Shown piece after piece: positions 1 to 6,050 of a stretch of 64,000 nucleotides of DNA. The stretch is from NCBI RefSeq assembly GCF_047300855.1, contig NZ_CP170197.1, forward strand, positions 1,116,001 through 1,180,000, written 5' to 3'. The stretch's first letter is position 1. The number at the start of each line of letters is the position of its first letter. Source of the stretch: Sulfuriferula sp047300855 (GTDB taxonomy: Bacteria; Pseudomonadota; Gammaproteobacteria; Burkholderiales; Sulfuriferulaceae). A program made the translations under genes and the position numbers. Below the pieces are notes generated by a model. It had not been told where the DNA came from and did not search any database. It saw only the letters and a list, made by a program, of their open reading frames with translations.

Positions 1-2
1 AC

Positions 3-260
3 GAACTGCGCGCCTTGGCAGACCGCCACGACAATTTCAGCTATACCCCTTGTATTTCCGGTGATGCAATGCCGGCGGATGGCTATGCCCAGGGCCGGGC
101 CCTCGATGTGGCGCTGGCGGATATCGGAAAATTGACGGGGTGGCGGGTATTTCTATGCGGTAATCCGGAAATGGTCAAAACGGCCAAGAAGAAGGCGTTC
201 CTGACCGGTGCTGCAATGAAAGACATTTATGCGGATGCCTTTACGCTGGCCGCGGCTTAA
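3..260 (+). CDS. Oxidoreductase with ferredoxin-reductase-like NAD-binding domain, C-terminal end (partial)
   Basis: The reading frame is open from the left edge, so only the last 85 or so codons are present. The visible part contains the motif FLCGNPEMV, which matches the C-terminal nucleotide-binding segment of the ferredoxin-NADP reductase/flavodoxin reductase superfamily, where a CGxPxM stretch contacts the nicotinamide. It is followed by a helix and the usual short tail. Full-length relatives carry an FAD domain and often a 2Fe-2S domain upstream, which cannot be judged here. The next gene downstream is on the opposite strand, so this gene ends its own transcription unit. The family call is reasonable; the exact substrate is unknown. 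Confidence 0.6.
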   Translation, partial: ELRALADRHDNFSYTPCISGDAMPADGYAQGRALDVALADIGKLTGWRVFLCGNPEMVKTAKKKAFLTGAAMKDIYADAFTLAAA

Positions 261-281
261 TTCTGGCAAAAACAGTTGGTC

Positions 282-308
282 CACGAAAGACACGAAAGGC
301 ACGAAATG
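282..308. repeat. Three tandem 9-bp repeats (CACGAAAGR-like)
   Basis: Three consecutive 9-base units read CACGAAAGA, CACGAAAGG and CACGAAATG between two convergent genes. This is directly visible. The motif resembles short intergenic repeats scattered in proteobacterial genomes, but its role here is unknown. Confidence 0.6.
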
Positions 309-408
309 GGGTAAGCAGGTATTTCGCCGTAAGACGTAAGCTCGCAAAATATTCAAGCGGCGAGGATGAGGCGACGAAGACAATACAGTTTTTGAATCTT
401 TTGGTTGC

Positions 409-1047
409 CTATCTGTGGGGTGGCGCCTGCTCGAAGAACACTGTCATGCTCGCAATTTCTTCGTCGGTAAACGGGTTTTGCAACGTCGTCAGATGCACGC
501 CATGGATGCCGCCCAGCATACGGGCGATGAATTCCTCCCGCGGAATGGTCGCGGCCATTGAAAAAAGATTGGGTGCCGGATTGGGTTGAGTCAGGACGGG
601 GTTCAGATGGCAGCCGATACACAGGTTTTGATAAATATCCTGTCCGGTATGCAAACGCAAAGGCGTTGCAGTGAGGGGCAAAAAACCAGACATGTCTAAA
701 GGCTGTCTCGATTCAAGCAGCTTCAGTTGTCTGGCGAATGTCTGGATATTGTTGTGGGCAAACTGGGTGCGCAAATCGGCGATTTGCTTGCCCGTAACGG
801 ATTGCAAAGCCGGGGCTTCCTGAGCGGCATAACGCGCCAGCATTCCCAGAGTTCCGAGACTGCTGCGGATGCGTAGGCGCAAACCTTCGCGTCGCAATGG
901 AGGCGTTGCCGGATTAAGCAGCAGTTGAGCATCGCCATACAAGACGGCGATCTCCACCTGCAGACGGCGCTCATGCTCGCCGCTCGCCCATGCAGGCAGG
1001 GCGGCAGCGAACAATACCAGGACGACCAGAACTCGGCCCAAACGCAC
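409..1047 (-). CDS. Exported monohaem c-type cytochrome, last gene of the sulfur operon
   Basis: The 212-residue product starts with a signal peptide (hydrophobic stretch about residues 5-20, then AWA-S). It carries one haem-binding CIGCH motif at residues 143-147. The roughly 120 residues before the haem site are helical, without recognisable motifs, so this is not a minimal cytochrome. The start is GTG at 1047, six bases after the stop of the upstream sulfurtransferase; an AAGGTGG ribosome-binding site lies within the end of that gene. It is the last member of the sigma-54-linked operon. A periplasmic haem protein here suggests that electrons from a sulfur transformation are passed to the respiratory chain. 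That role is inferred from context. Confidence 0.75.
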   Translation of the reverse strand: MRLGRVLVVLVLFAAALPAWASGEHERRLQVEIAVLYGDAQLLLNPATPPLRREGLRLRIRSSLGTLGMLARYAAQEAPALQSVTGKQIADLRTQFAHNNIQTFARQLKLLESRQPLDMSGFLPLTATPLRLHTGQDIYQNLCIGCHLNPVLTQPNPAPNLFSMAATIPREEFIARMLGGIHGVHLTTLQNPFTDEEIASMTVFFEQAPPHR

Positions 1048-1053
1048 AGGCCG

Positions 1054-1986
1054 TTATTCCACCTTGATTTTCTGCTCTATAGGCGCCTTCGGATCGGCGC
1101 TCCACTCGGCCATCGAACCATCGTAAACCTTGGCCAGTTTGTTGCCGAGCACTTCACTGGAAACGAACCAGCCCAGCGACGCCCAGTGGCCGGTATTGCA
1201 GAAGTTGATCTCTTCTCCTTTGAGGGGAATGCCTGCATCTTTATAGAGCTTTTCCAGTTCGGCCACGCTGCGGAATTTGCCGCCGTTATTGTCGGTGAGC
1301 CAGCTCTCCGGGAGATTCTTTGCACCTGGAATAGTGCCGTTGCGTTTGACCGCAGCGGGCGTCCGGTTGACTCCCAGATACTGGTCGTTGGGGCGATTAT
1401 CGACCAGCAGAACGCCGGATTTCCTGGCTTTTTCCACGTCGGCTTCCGTGGGGTACATGTCCTTGCGGAATTTTGCTACAAAGGTTTTCGGTTTGGGTTG
1501 ATTCATGCCGGTTTCGATCTTGTTGGCCTTGTCCGCCTCATAAGCGGCATATCCGCCATTCAGAATGGAAACGTCGTCGTGCCCCAGCACTTTGAACGTC
1601 CAATAAACGCGCGTGGCACTGCCCATGTCCAGGGCGTTGCTACCCGCCGAATAGATCACCACGTGGGAATTATCGTCGATGCCGAGGCTGCCGATCAGTT
1701 TCTCGATCTGCGGAATCGGCGGCAGCATGCCGGGTATGTTGTTCACTTTGGCGCGCCAGCCATCCTTCATATAATCGCTGTATATGGCGCACGGAATATG
1801 GCCGCGCAAATAATCTATTTTGGAGTGACCGTCGAGCTGGTTGCGAATATCCAATACCACAATTCCTGGCTTGCAGGAATTCTGCTTAATCCAGTTGGTG
1901 TCTACAAGCGGGCTATCGGCTACGGCGAATGCGGTCGCGCTTGCTGTCGCCAGCCAGGCTACAGTTAAAAACAATATCCGTTTCAT
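1054..1986 (-). CDS. Exported two-domain rhodanese (mercaptopyruvate/thiosulfate sulfurtransferase family)
   Basis: The product of 310 residues has a signal peptide (MKRILFLTV to about AFA/VADS) and two tandem rhodanese domains. The first keeps the fold motifs (VVLDIR, RGHIPCA) but has a serine loop (YSAGSN) where a catalytic Cys would be. The second carries the likely active-site Cys at residue 263 in CNTGHWAS, which differs from the CGSGVTA-like loop of SseA/TST enzymes. The start at 1986 is preceded by AAGGAGGAGA, an excellent ribosome-binding site; a longer frame beginning at 2070 would run into the upstream gene and has no such site. Gene order places it between a DsrE-size protein and a cytochrome. 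It probably moves sulfane sulfur in the periplasm. Substrate is not determinable. Confidence 0.85.
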   Translation of the reverse strand: MKRILFLTVAWLATASATAFAVADSPLVDTNWIKQNSCKPGIVVLDIRNQLDGHSKIDYLRGHIPCAIYSDYMKDGWRAKVNNIPGMLPPIPQIEKLIGSLGIDDNSHVVIYSAGSNALDMGSATRVYWTFKVLGHDDVSILNGGYAAYEADKANKIETGMNQPKPKTFVAKFRKDMYPTEADVEKARKSGVLLVDNRPNDQYLGVNRTPAAVKRNGTIPGAKNLPESWLTDNNGGKFRSVAELEKLYKDAGIPLKGEEINFCNTGHWASLGWFVSSEVLGNKLAKVYDGSMAEWSADPKAPIEQKIKVE

Positions 1987-2002
1987 AATTTCTCCTCCTT
2001 CG

Positions 2003-2209
2003 TTAAACAACGATGATCCGGTCGGCATCAAGCAGGCGCAGCAGCGCCTGATCCCAATCCCGCTCGGCATTGCCCGTTTGTGTGGCGTCGAAATGCCACA
2101 CGCGATGGGTCTGTTGAAGTTGCTCGATTGCTTCAGCCAGCGTTTCCTGGTCTGGAAAAATGTCCGTTTGCAGTACGACTACATTGATTTCATCCATTTT
2201 CTGTTCCAT
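2003..2209 (-). CDS. Small protein of unknown family, possibly DsrH/DsrE-like
   Basis: The 68-residue soluble product has no signal peptide, no membrane segment and no Cys. It starts with a beta-strand-like INVVVLQTD and ends with LLDADRIIVV, a pattern seen in small alpha/beta sulfur-relay subunits such as DsrH/TusB, but similarity is too weak to name it. It begins one base after the stop of the preceding DsrE-like gene and ends 16 bases before the sulfurtransferase, so it is almost certainly cotranscribed and translated. Together with the two upstream genes it may form a DsrEFH-type assembly; that is inference from size, fold pattern and order only. Confidence 0.6.
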   Translation of the reverse strand: MEQKMDEINVVVLQTDIFPDQETLAEAIEQLQQTHRVWHFDATQTGNAERDWDQALLRLLDADRIIVV

Positions 2210-2210
2210 C

Positions 2211-2489
2211 CTAAACGCTCATGATGAAATCGGCCTCGAGCATCGCCTCGGCCAGGGCCGCCTTGTCAAGAAATGGCAATTGTTCCTCTGGCACGGTGGT
2301 TTCCGGAGCAATGTCGGCCAAATCCAGCAGGTCGAACTGCTCTGCATTTTCGGGAGTGTCGGCGACTGGCGTGTGCATAAACACTAAACGCACCTGGTGC
2401 CCAAAAATCGTCAGGCCTGCGGCTACGCGCATTGCTTCAGCATGATCACGCCGCCCGAGAAGCAGGATAGTCTTGATGGAATTGGTCAT
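2211..2489 (-). CDS. DsrE/DsrF-like small protein without Cys
   Basis: This 92-residue protein has the alternating pattern of the DsrE fold: a first strand IKTILLLG, a helix rich in Ala, then a second strand HQVRLVFMHTP, followed by an acidic loop and a C-terminal helix. It contains no Cys, so it cannot itself carry a persulfide; DsrF- and TusC-type subunits often play a structural role. The ATG at 2489 lies ten bases after the stop of the Cys-rich neighbour, and its own stop is one base before the next gene. Assignment to the DsrE superfamily rests on the predicted fold pattern and context, not on a specific signature. Confidence 0.6.
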   Translation of the reverse strand: MTNSIKTILLLGRRDHAEAMRVAAGLTIFGHQVRLVFMHTPVADTPENAEQFDLLDLADIAPETTVPEEQLPFLDKAALAEAMLEADFIMSV

Positions 2490-2499
2490 TTTTTTTGCC

Positions 2500-2790
2500 T
2501 TAGATGGTAATGACTCGGGCTGTCCTGGCGAGCATGGCGCTATGGTTGGTTTGGCTGCCGAGTTCCACAGGGCAATGTTTCTCAGCCATGAAGCGTTGCC
2601 AGGAGTGCTCGCAGGCGATTGCCTGATTAGCCATGTCCATCAGGTTTTTAATGCCGCTGTCGGCAAGCAGGCGAACGCCGTCATTGGTAAAAAAGCAGCC
2701 CCATGCGATGCCTTTTCTGATGCAGGCATGTGCAAGTGGCGCCAGAATCCGGCCACCCCGGTCGGTTGATATGACAAACAGCATTTCCAA
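2500..2790 (-). CDS. DsrE-family small protein with four Cys
   Basis: The 96-residue product shows a DsrE-like start (EMLFVISTDRG, then a helix and the strand WGCFFTNDGVRLL). It has four Cys, at about residues 23, 32, 60 and 73, the last in the sequence HCP; one or more could carry persulfide. The start is TTG at 2790, directly after the TAG of the upstream gene. The ribosome-binding site AAGGAGAAG is inside the end of that gene and is spaced correctly for the TTG rather than for the ATG two codons later. It probably receives or donates sulfur together with TusA from the same operon, as DsrE2/TusA pairs do in other sulfur oxidisers. Confidence 0.65.
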   Translation of the reverse strand: MEMLFVISTDRGGRILAPLAHACIRKGIAWGCFFTNDGVRLLADSGIKNLMDMANQAIACEHSWQRFMAEKHCPVELGSQTNHSAMLARTARVITI

Positions 2791-3765
2791 CTAGCTTCTC
2801 CTTTTTCCAAGGTAAAAAAATCCTGCTGAAAATGCGGTTAACATGGAAATTCCTCCCAATATCAGCGCAATTTGACCGGGATTCGTTTGCTTCTCCGGCT
2901 GCCTGGTAGGGGCGACACTCAGTAAAGCGTTTGGATAGGTGACAGAGTCCATCGGCAATGCGGGATGGTTCGCCCAATCCACCCAGCCATCCTGAAACAC
3001 CCGCACTTCCGCGCCCGCGCCTGCGCGCAGCAAGGTAAAGTACGCAACCGATTCAAAGGGGTCGTTGGCATATACGACCAACCCGTCTCGCAGCGGCAGC
3101 TGCAAAGTGTTGTTGGCCATTTGCTGCCGTGCTTTGAGCATCGGCAAGGATTGAGCTCCCGGTAGATGTCCGCCGCGCATGGCCCTGATACGCGCTCCCC
3201 AGTATTCGTCCTCGCTGCGCCCATCCAGTAAAAGCGGTGGATGATTTGAGGTTAATGCTTGCGCAAGTTCGTCGCGCAACACGATCCGGCCTTCGCGTAC
3301 GACACCTAGATAAATCGGATTGCGCGTCATTCCGCGGCCTGTGCCCTGTCCCATTTGAGTCTGTTCCAGGCCAGCGCCGCGCGCGATGGGGATAGTCAGA
3401 ATGGATACTTTTCTTTGCCCACACAGATACAGCATGCCGGCCACGAAATCACGTTCAGTTGGGTCATCGCCCACGACCAATACATGGGCTTGCTCCGACA
3501 GCCCGGCGGTTCCCAAAAGCCAATAGATTTCGCGAAAGCTCGCGAGGCGTCCGTGCGGGCCAAGAAAATCGGCAGCGGGAAGGCAGTGGGCGCCGCGCAC
3601 GGTGTAATGCAGGCAGGCATCCTCGGCGCGCGCATCCACGACCGTCACGCTGCCGATCAGATTCGAGGCATGATCGGTATAGCCGAAGGCAACCTCCGAC
3701 GCCTGGCTATTCCCGGCCAGCACCATCCACAGCATGGTGAAAAGGATCGGGAAAAATCCGCGCAT
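2791..3765 (-). CDS. Membrane-anchored rhodanese-like protein lacking the catalytic Cys
   Basis: The product of 324 residues has a signal peptide (ending near SQA-S), two rhodanese-like domains and a C-terminal membrane helix at about residues 296-318 followed by KRRS. It is therefore anchored with both domains in the periplasm. Domain motifs remain (TVVDARAED, LLLDGRSEDEYWG, GGHLPGAQSLP, FQDGWVDW), but the position of the active-site loop in the second domain reads VVYANDPFESV, with no Cys. It is therefore probably a binding or scaffold protein, not an enzyme. It lies eleven bases downstream of a small membrane protein gene and abuts the Cys-rich DsrE-like gene. Confidence 0.75.
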   Translation of the reverse strand: MRGFFPILFTMLWMVLAGNSQASEVAFGYTDHASNLIGSVTVVDARAEDACLHYTVRGAHCLPAADFLGPHGRLASFREIYWLLGTAGLSEQAHVLVVGDDPTERDFVAGMLYLCGQRKVSILTIPIARGAGLEQTQMGQGTGRGMTRNPIYLGVVREGRIVLRDELAQALTSNHPPLLLDGRSEDEYWGARIRAMRGGHLPGAQSLPMLKARQQMANNTLQLPLRDGLVVYANDPFESVAYFTLLRAGAGAEVRVFQDGWVDWANHPALPMDSVTYPNALLSVAPTRQPEKQTNPGQIALILGGISMLTAFSAGFFYLGKRRS

Positions 3766-3775
3766 GGCCGGCTAG

Positions 3776-4048
3776 TCAGCAACCGCCAAACCGGTGCTCG
3801 CCGTCGTCTGCGGCAGTGGTGCCTTTCGGCGCGGGCGGATGTTCGATGTAGTAGCCGATCAGATCGGTAACCGATACCGTGCCATAGGCATTGCCCAAAT
3901 TGACATCCGGCATGCTTTCCATCGGCTGCGGCGTACGCGCTTTGGCAAGCGCGCCAGGCGCAAGTGCGGCGTAGTGGAACAGCAATGCCGACAGACCGAA
4001 GGCCAGAGCCAGGGCCGCCAGCCAGAAAATCAGGATTTCTTTCTTCAT
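3776..4048 (-). CDS. Small membrane-anchored periplasmic protein (90 aa) of the sulfur operon
   Basis: The 90-residue product has one N-terminal membrane helix (about residues 5-25) and a 60-residue periplasmic tail with the stretch VSVTDLIGYYIEHPP and a terminal EHRFGGC, so it ends in a Cys. The start at 4048 is chosen because MKKEIL precedes the hydrophobic segment and a GAGAGGCT ribosome-binding site lies just upstream; a frame starting at 4138 would overlap the neighbouring 30-aa gene. Its tail pattern (short strand, D-L-hydrophobic, aromatic pair YY) is reminiscent of the 72-aa protein two genes upstream, which has DLNMLVRHYQG. The family is not known to me. Confidence 0.65.
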   Translation of the reverse strand: MKKEILIFWLAALALAFGLSALLFHYAALAPGALAKARTPQPMESMPDVNLGNAYGTVSVTDLIGYYIEHPPAPKGTTAADDGEHRFGGC

Positions 4049-4058
4049 CGCGAGCCTC

Positions 4059-4151
4059 TCAAAAAATATCCTTGGTAAGGCAGACATAGGTGATATAGAA
4101 AGCCACCACGAACATGATGATTTGCAGAATGCTTGCAAAATCCAGAGTCAT
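4059..4151 (-). CDS. 30-residue single-pass membrane microprotein
   Basis: A short frame starts at 4151 with an ATG that overlaps the stop of the preceding gene in an ATGA junction and ends with TGA at 4059-4061, ten bases before the next start. It encodes about 30 residues: MTLDFASILQ, then a hydrophobic run IIMFVVAFYITYV, then CLTKDIF. The close packing of both ends argues that it is a real gene rather than a gap. A single membrane helix with one Cys on its far side suggests a small subunit of a membrane complex, comparable in size to CcoQ- or KdpF-type peptides. No family is recognised. Confidence 0.6.
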   Translation of the reverse strand: MTLDFASILQIIMFVVAFYITYVCLTKDIF

Positions 4152-4366
4152 GATTTGTCCTTTCCCTGGTAATGCCTGACCAGCATATTCAAATCCAGCG
4201 CTTTGCCGTCGGCGGGGTTGATGACTTGGGGGGTGAAATAGGGCACACCTTGCCGGGTAGCATGAAGATAAGCGGGTGGATCCAAGAAGATGTATGCCAG
4301 GCCACCGATGCTGATTGCCGCCGATAATGTCGAGAACACGACCATTTGTAATTTTGCGAAACGCAT
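4148..4366 (-). CDS. Small membrane-anchored periplasmic protein (72 aa) of the sulfur operon
   Basis: The product has an N-terminal membrane helix (VVFSTLSAAISIGGLAYIFL) and a 45-residue tail predicted to be periplasmic, with the segment GKALDLNMLVRHYQGKDKS at its end. The ATG at 4366 is preceded by GAGGAGA at good spacing; a frame starting at 4399 would overlap the end of tusA. Its stop overlaps the start of the 30-aa gene by four bases. Tail layout resembles the 90-aa protein downstream, so the two may be distant paralogues forming a pair in one complex. No known domain was recognised. Confidence 0.65.
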   Translation of the reverse strand: MRFAKLQMVVFSTLSAAISIGGLAYIFLDPPAYLHATRQGVPYFTPQVINPADGKALDLNMLVRHYQGKDKS

Positions 4367-4376
4367 TGTCGTCTCC

Positions 4377-4685
4377 TCAATCTTTACGCACATAGACATG
4401 CCAGCACCTGTCCGCTCTCACGGTCGCAAGGTGCGAGCTACGCAGATCTTTCATCATGGGAGGAATGGCCTCCATGGAGGTGGCGTTGTCAATCAGGACT
4501 TCGATGACATCGCCTGGCATCGCCGTGGAGAGCGCCTTTTTTGTCATCAGCTGGGGGCGCGGGCAGGAGTCACCCAGGCAGTTGATTTGCTGCTTGATAA
4601 GATGCTGGGTACCGTCCGGCAATACCGCCTGCGTCATTTGGCCAGCATCGGGCACTGCCTCGGTTTTCTTGCTGAAAAATCCCAT
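4377..4685 (-). CDS. tusA: TusA-family sulfur carrier protein
   Basis: The protein has 102 residues, about 20 more than E. coli TusA, because of an N-terminal extension (MGFFSKKTEA...). The hallmark Cys-Pro-x-Pro motif is present as SCPRPQLM in the first helix, after the strand INCLGD. The Cys of this motif carries sulfur as a persulfide or thiosulfonate in TusA proteins. A second half with the strand DVIEVLIDN and helix completes the two-layer fold. It sits directly downstream of two YeeE/YedE genes, a pairing known from many genomes in which TusA accepts sulfur brought in by the transporter. Gap to the upstream gene is 29 bases, to the next ten. Confidence 0.9.
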   Translation of the reverse strand: MGFFSKKTEAVPDAGQMTQAVLPDGTQHLIKQQINCLGDSCPRPQLMTKKALSTAMPGDVIEVLIDNATSMEAIPPMMKDLRSSHLATVRADRCWHVYVRKD

Positions 4686-4714
4686 TATTCGCTCCTTTAT
4701 GCTTGGTGATTGGG

Positions 4715-5416
4715 TTATGCCGGCTGGCTTGCCTCGGCTCTTGCCAAGGCGCCTTGCACGGCAGGTTCAGCGGAAGAATCAGCCCAGGCATCGCATGCTG
4801 ACGCTTCTATGGACGCGGCCTGGGGCTCAGGTACCGGAGCCTCCGCACGTTCCCGCTTCAAAATCGCACGATAGATGCCGAACAGGACCAGTGTCTGCAA
4901 CGCGCCGAATACGATGGCTGGAATACCGGTACTGCTTTGCAGCGTTGCCGCATTGGCGAACCCGAACTGCAGCCCTGCCAGGTTGGGTGTGCCGGTCATG
5001 GTCTGCGGCGCAGGCGGCCAGAAATCGAAGGACCACACCAGTGAAAACAGGAACATGCCGATAAAGGTGAACAACAGCGCCCAGATCGCGCCGATATTGC
5101 CTTCACCGGCCTTGACCCAGGTGGACACCGTACAGGCACCGGCCAGCACCATGCCAAGGCCGAATAGAAACAATCCAATAAAGGTGTTCAACCCCACGTC
5201 GAATTGCATGGGTTTACCCGCCCCGATGGTGATGAACGCGGTAAACCCCAGCGTCATGATCATCATCGCCACCAGCATGGCTTTGGTATTGCGATAGGTT
5301 TTGAACAGCATGGCGTCGCGCAGGGCTGCTACATTGCAATAACGCGAGCGTTGTACCAGCAGCCCCACGGTGGTGCCAAAAATAAATGCCGACAGGCATT
5401 CCGCCACAGGTGTCAT
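4715..5416 (-). CDS. YeeE/YedE-family sulfur-compound transporter, second half
   Basis: This 233-residue membrane protein has five or six hydrophobic segments and the conserved Cys sites of the family: RSRYCNVAALRD near the N-terminus and GMVLAGACTVSTW in the middle. YeeE (TsuA) transports thiosulfate by relaying it between such Cys residues. Full-length YeeE proteins are about 350 residues with two pseudo-symmetric halves; here the halves are separate genes. The C-terminal 45 residues are a polar, alanine-rich cytoplasmic tail containing one Cys. The start lies two bases ahead of the stop of the upstream half, so the two are translationally coupled. Confidence 0.85.
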   Translation of the reverse strand: MTPVAECLSAFIFGTTVGLLVQRSRYCNVAALRDAMLFKTYRNTKAMLVAMMIMTLGFTAFITIGAGKPMQFDVGLNTFIGLFLFGLGMVLAGACTVSTWVKAGEGNIGAIWALLFTFIGMFLFSLVWSFDFWPPAPQTMTGTPNLAGLQFGFANAATLQSSTGIPAIVFGALQTLVLFGIYRAILKRERAEAPVPEPQAASIEASACDAWADSSAEPAVQGALARAEASQPA

Positions 5417-5417
5417 G

Positions 5418-5909
5418 TCATCCCTCCAGATTCTTTTTGTAAATCAAGGTACCGACCCAGGTGCCTGCCAGAATGCCGCTCACCGCAAGGTAGCCGCCCA
5501 GGTTCATTTCCGGCGTCAGTCCGAAAAAAGTGCTCACATTGCACACAAAGGCAAGTCGGATGCCGATACCCATAAGCAAGCCGCCGATGGTGATCATCAC
5601 CCATTCGGTCAGGCGATGCGGCATACGCCAGCAGAACTCCTTGCTGAGCACGGCACCCACAAAGGCGCCGAACACCATTCCCAGGCTGATGTAAATTTTC
5701 CAGTAGTAAGGGTCGGGCGGGAACGCGACACTCCAGAACGGAATGCGATCAATGGCGCTGCCCATGAAGAATTTGGCGATGAGCCCGGTCATCATGGTTT
5801 CGCCACCGCCGACTGTCCACGCACCGACAACCAGAAATAGAAAGATGTCGAGCACTGCGATGATCGCCAGTGCCGCGACGGGATTAAGGGTTTTTTTGAA
5901 CAGGTCCAT
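5418..5909 (-). CDS. YeeE/YedE-family sulfur-compound transporter, first half
   Basis: The 163-residue product has four to five membrane helices and the family motif IRLAFVCNVSTFFG, with the Cys expected to contact the transported sulfur compound, plus a second Cys in KEFCWRMPHR. It is the first gene after the sigma-54 promoter. The ATG at 5909 is preferred over the one at 5921 because GGAGAG lies six bases upstream of it. A long loop containing FPPDPYYWK precedes helix 2. It probably dimerises with the product of the next gene to form a complete channel for thiosulfate or another sulfur species. The split arrangement is common in YedE-like proteins. Confidence 0.85.
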   Translation of the reverse strand: MDLFKKTLNPVAALAIIAVLDIFLFLVVGAWTVGGGETMMTGLIAKFFMGSAIDRIPFWSVAFPPDPYYWKIYISLGMVFGAFVGAVLSKEFCWRMPHRLTEWVMITIGGLLMGIGIRLAFVCNVSTFFGLTPEMNLGGYLAVSGILAGTWVGTLIYKKNLEG

Positions 5910-5965
5910 CCGGCTCTCCATTGGGTCTTATGGCCACGCTATTTGCAGCGTGTTGAGATGCCATG

Positions 5966-5981
5966 AGCAATGGTTATGCCA
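5966..5981 (-). promoter_or_regulatory. Sigma-54 promoter of the sulfur operon
   Basis: On the minus strand the sequence reads TGGCAT-AACCA-TTGCT, giving the invariant GG-N10-GC of sigma-54 promoters and matching TGGCAC-N5-TTGCW at ten of eleven positions. The predicted start of transcription is near 5955, about 45 bases before the first gene. The adjacent NtrC-type activator gene makes the assignment coherent. Confidence 0.85.
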
Positions 5982-6015
5982 TCAGCATATTGTTGTGTTA
6001 ATTCAATATGTTGAT
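5981..6015. repeat. 12-bp inverted repeat touching the -24 element
   Basis: On the minus strand ATCAACATATTG (6015-6004) and CAATATGCTGAT (5992-5981) are inverted copies with one mismatch, separated by 11 bases. The downstream arm ends on the first base of the -24 box. It lacks the GC-rich stem and U-run of a terminator, so a protein-binding site is more likely. Confidence 0.6.
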
Positions 6016-6050
6016 TGTGGATGGATAACGGAGATAGGCTGCGAGGTGAT

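Noticed and set aside
282..308. Possible start of a CRISPR array
   Set aside because: The three 9-bp units are contiguous without spacers, so they are a simple tandem repeat.
925..1968. Long open frame on the plus strand opposite the sulfurtransferase gene
   Set aside because: It is the antisense shadow of a gene with clear rhodanese domains; its translation has no motif and no ribosome-binding site.
5981..6015. Terminator of the response regulator gene
   Set aside because: The stem is AT-rich with an 11-base loop and no T-run follows, so it is poorly suited to terminate transcription.
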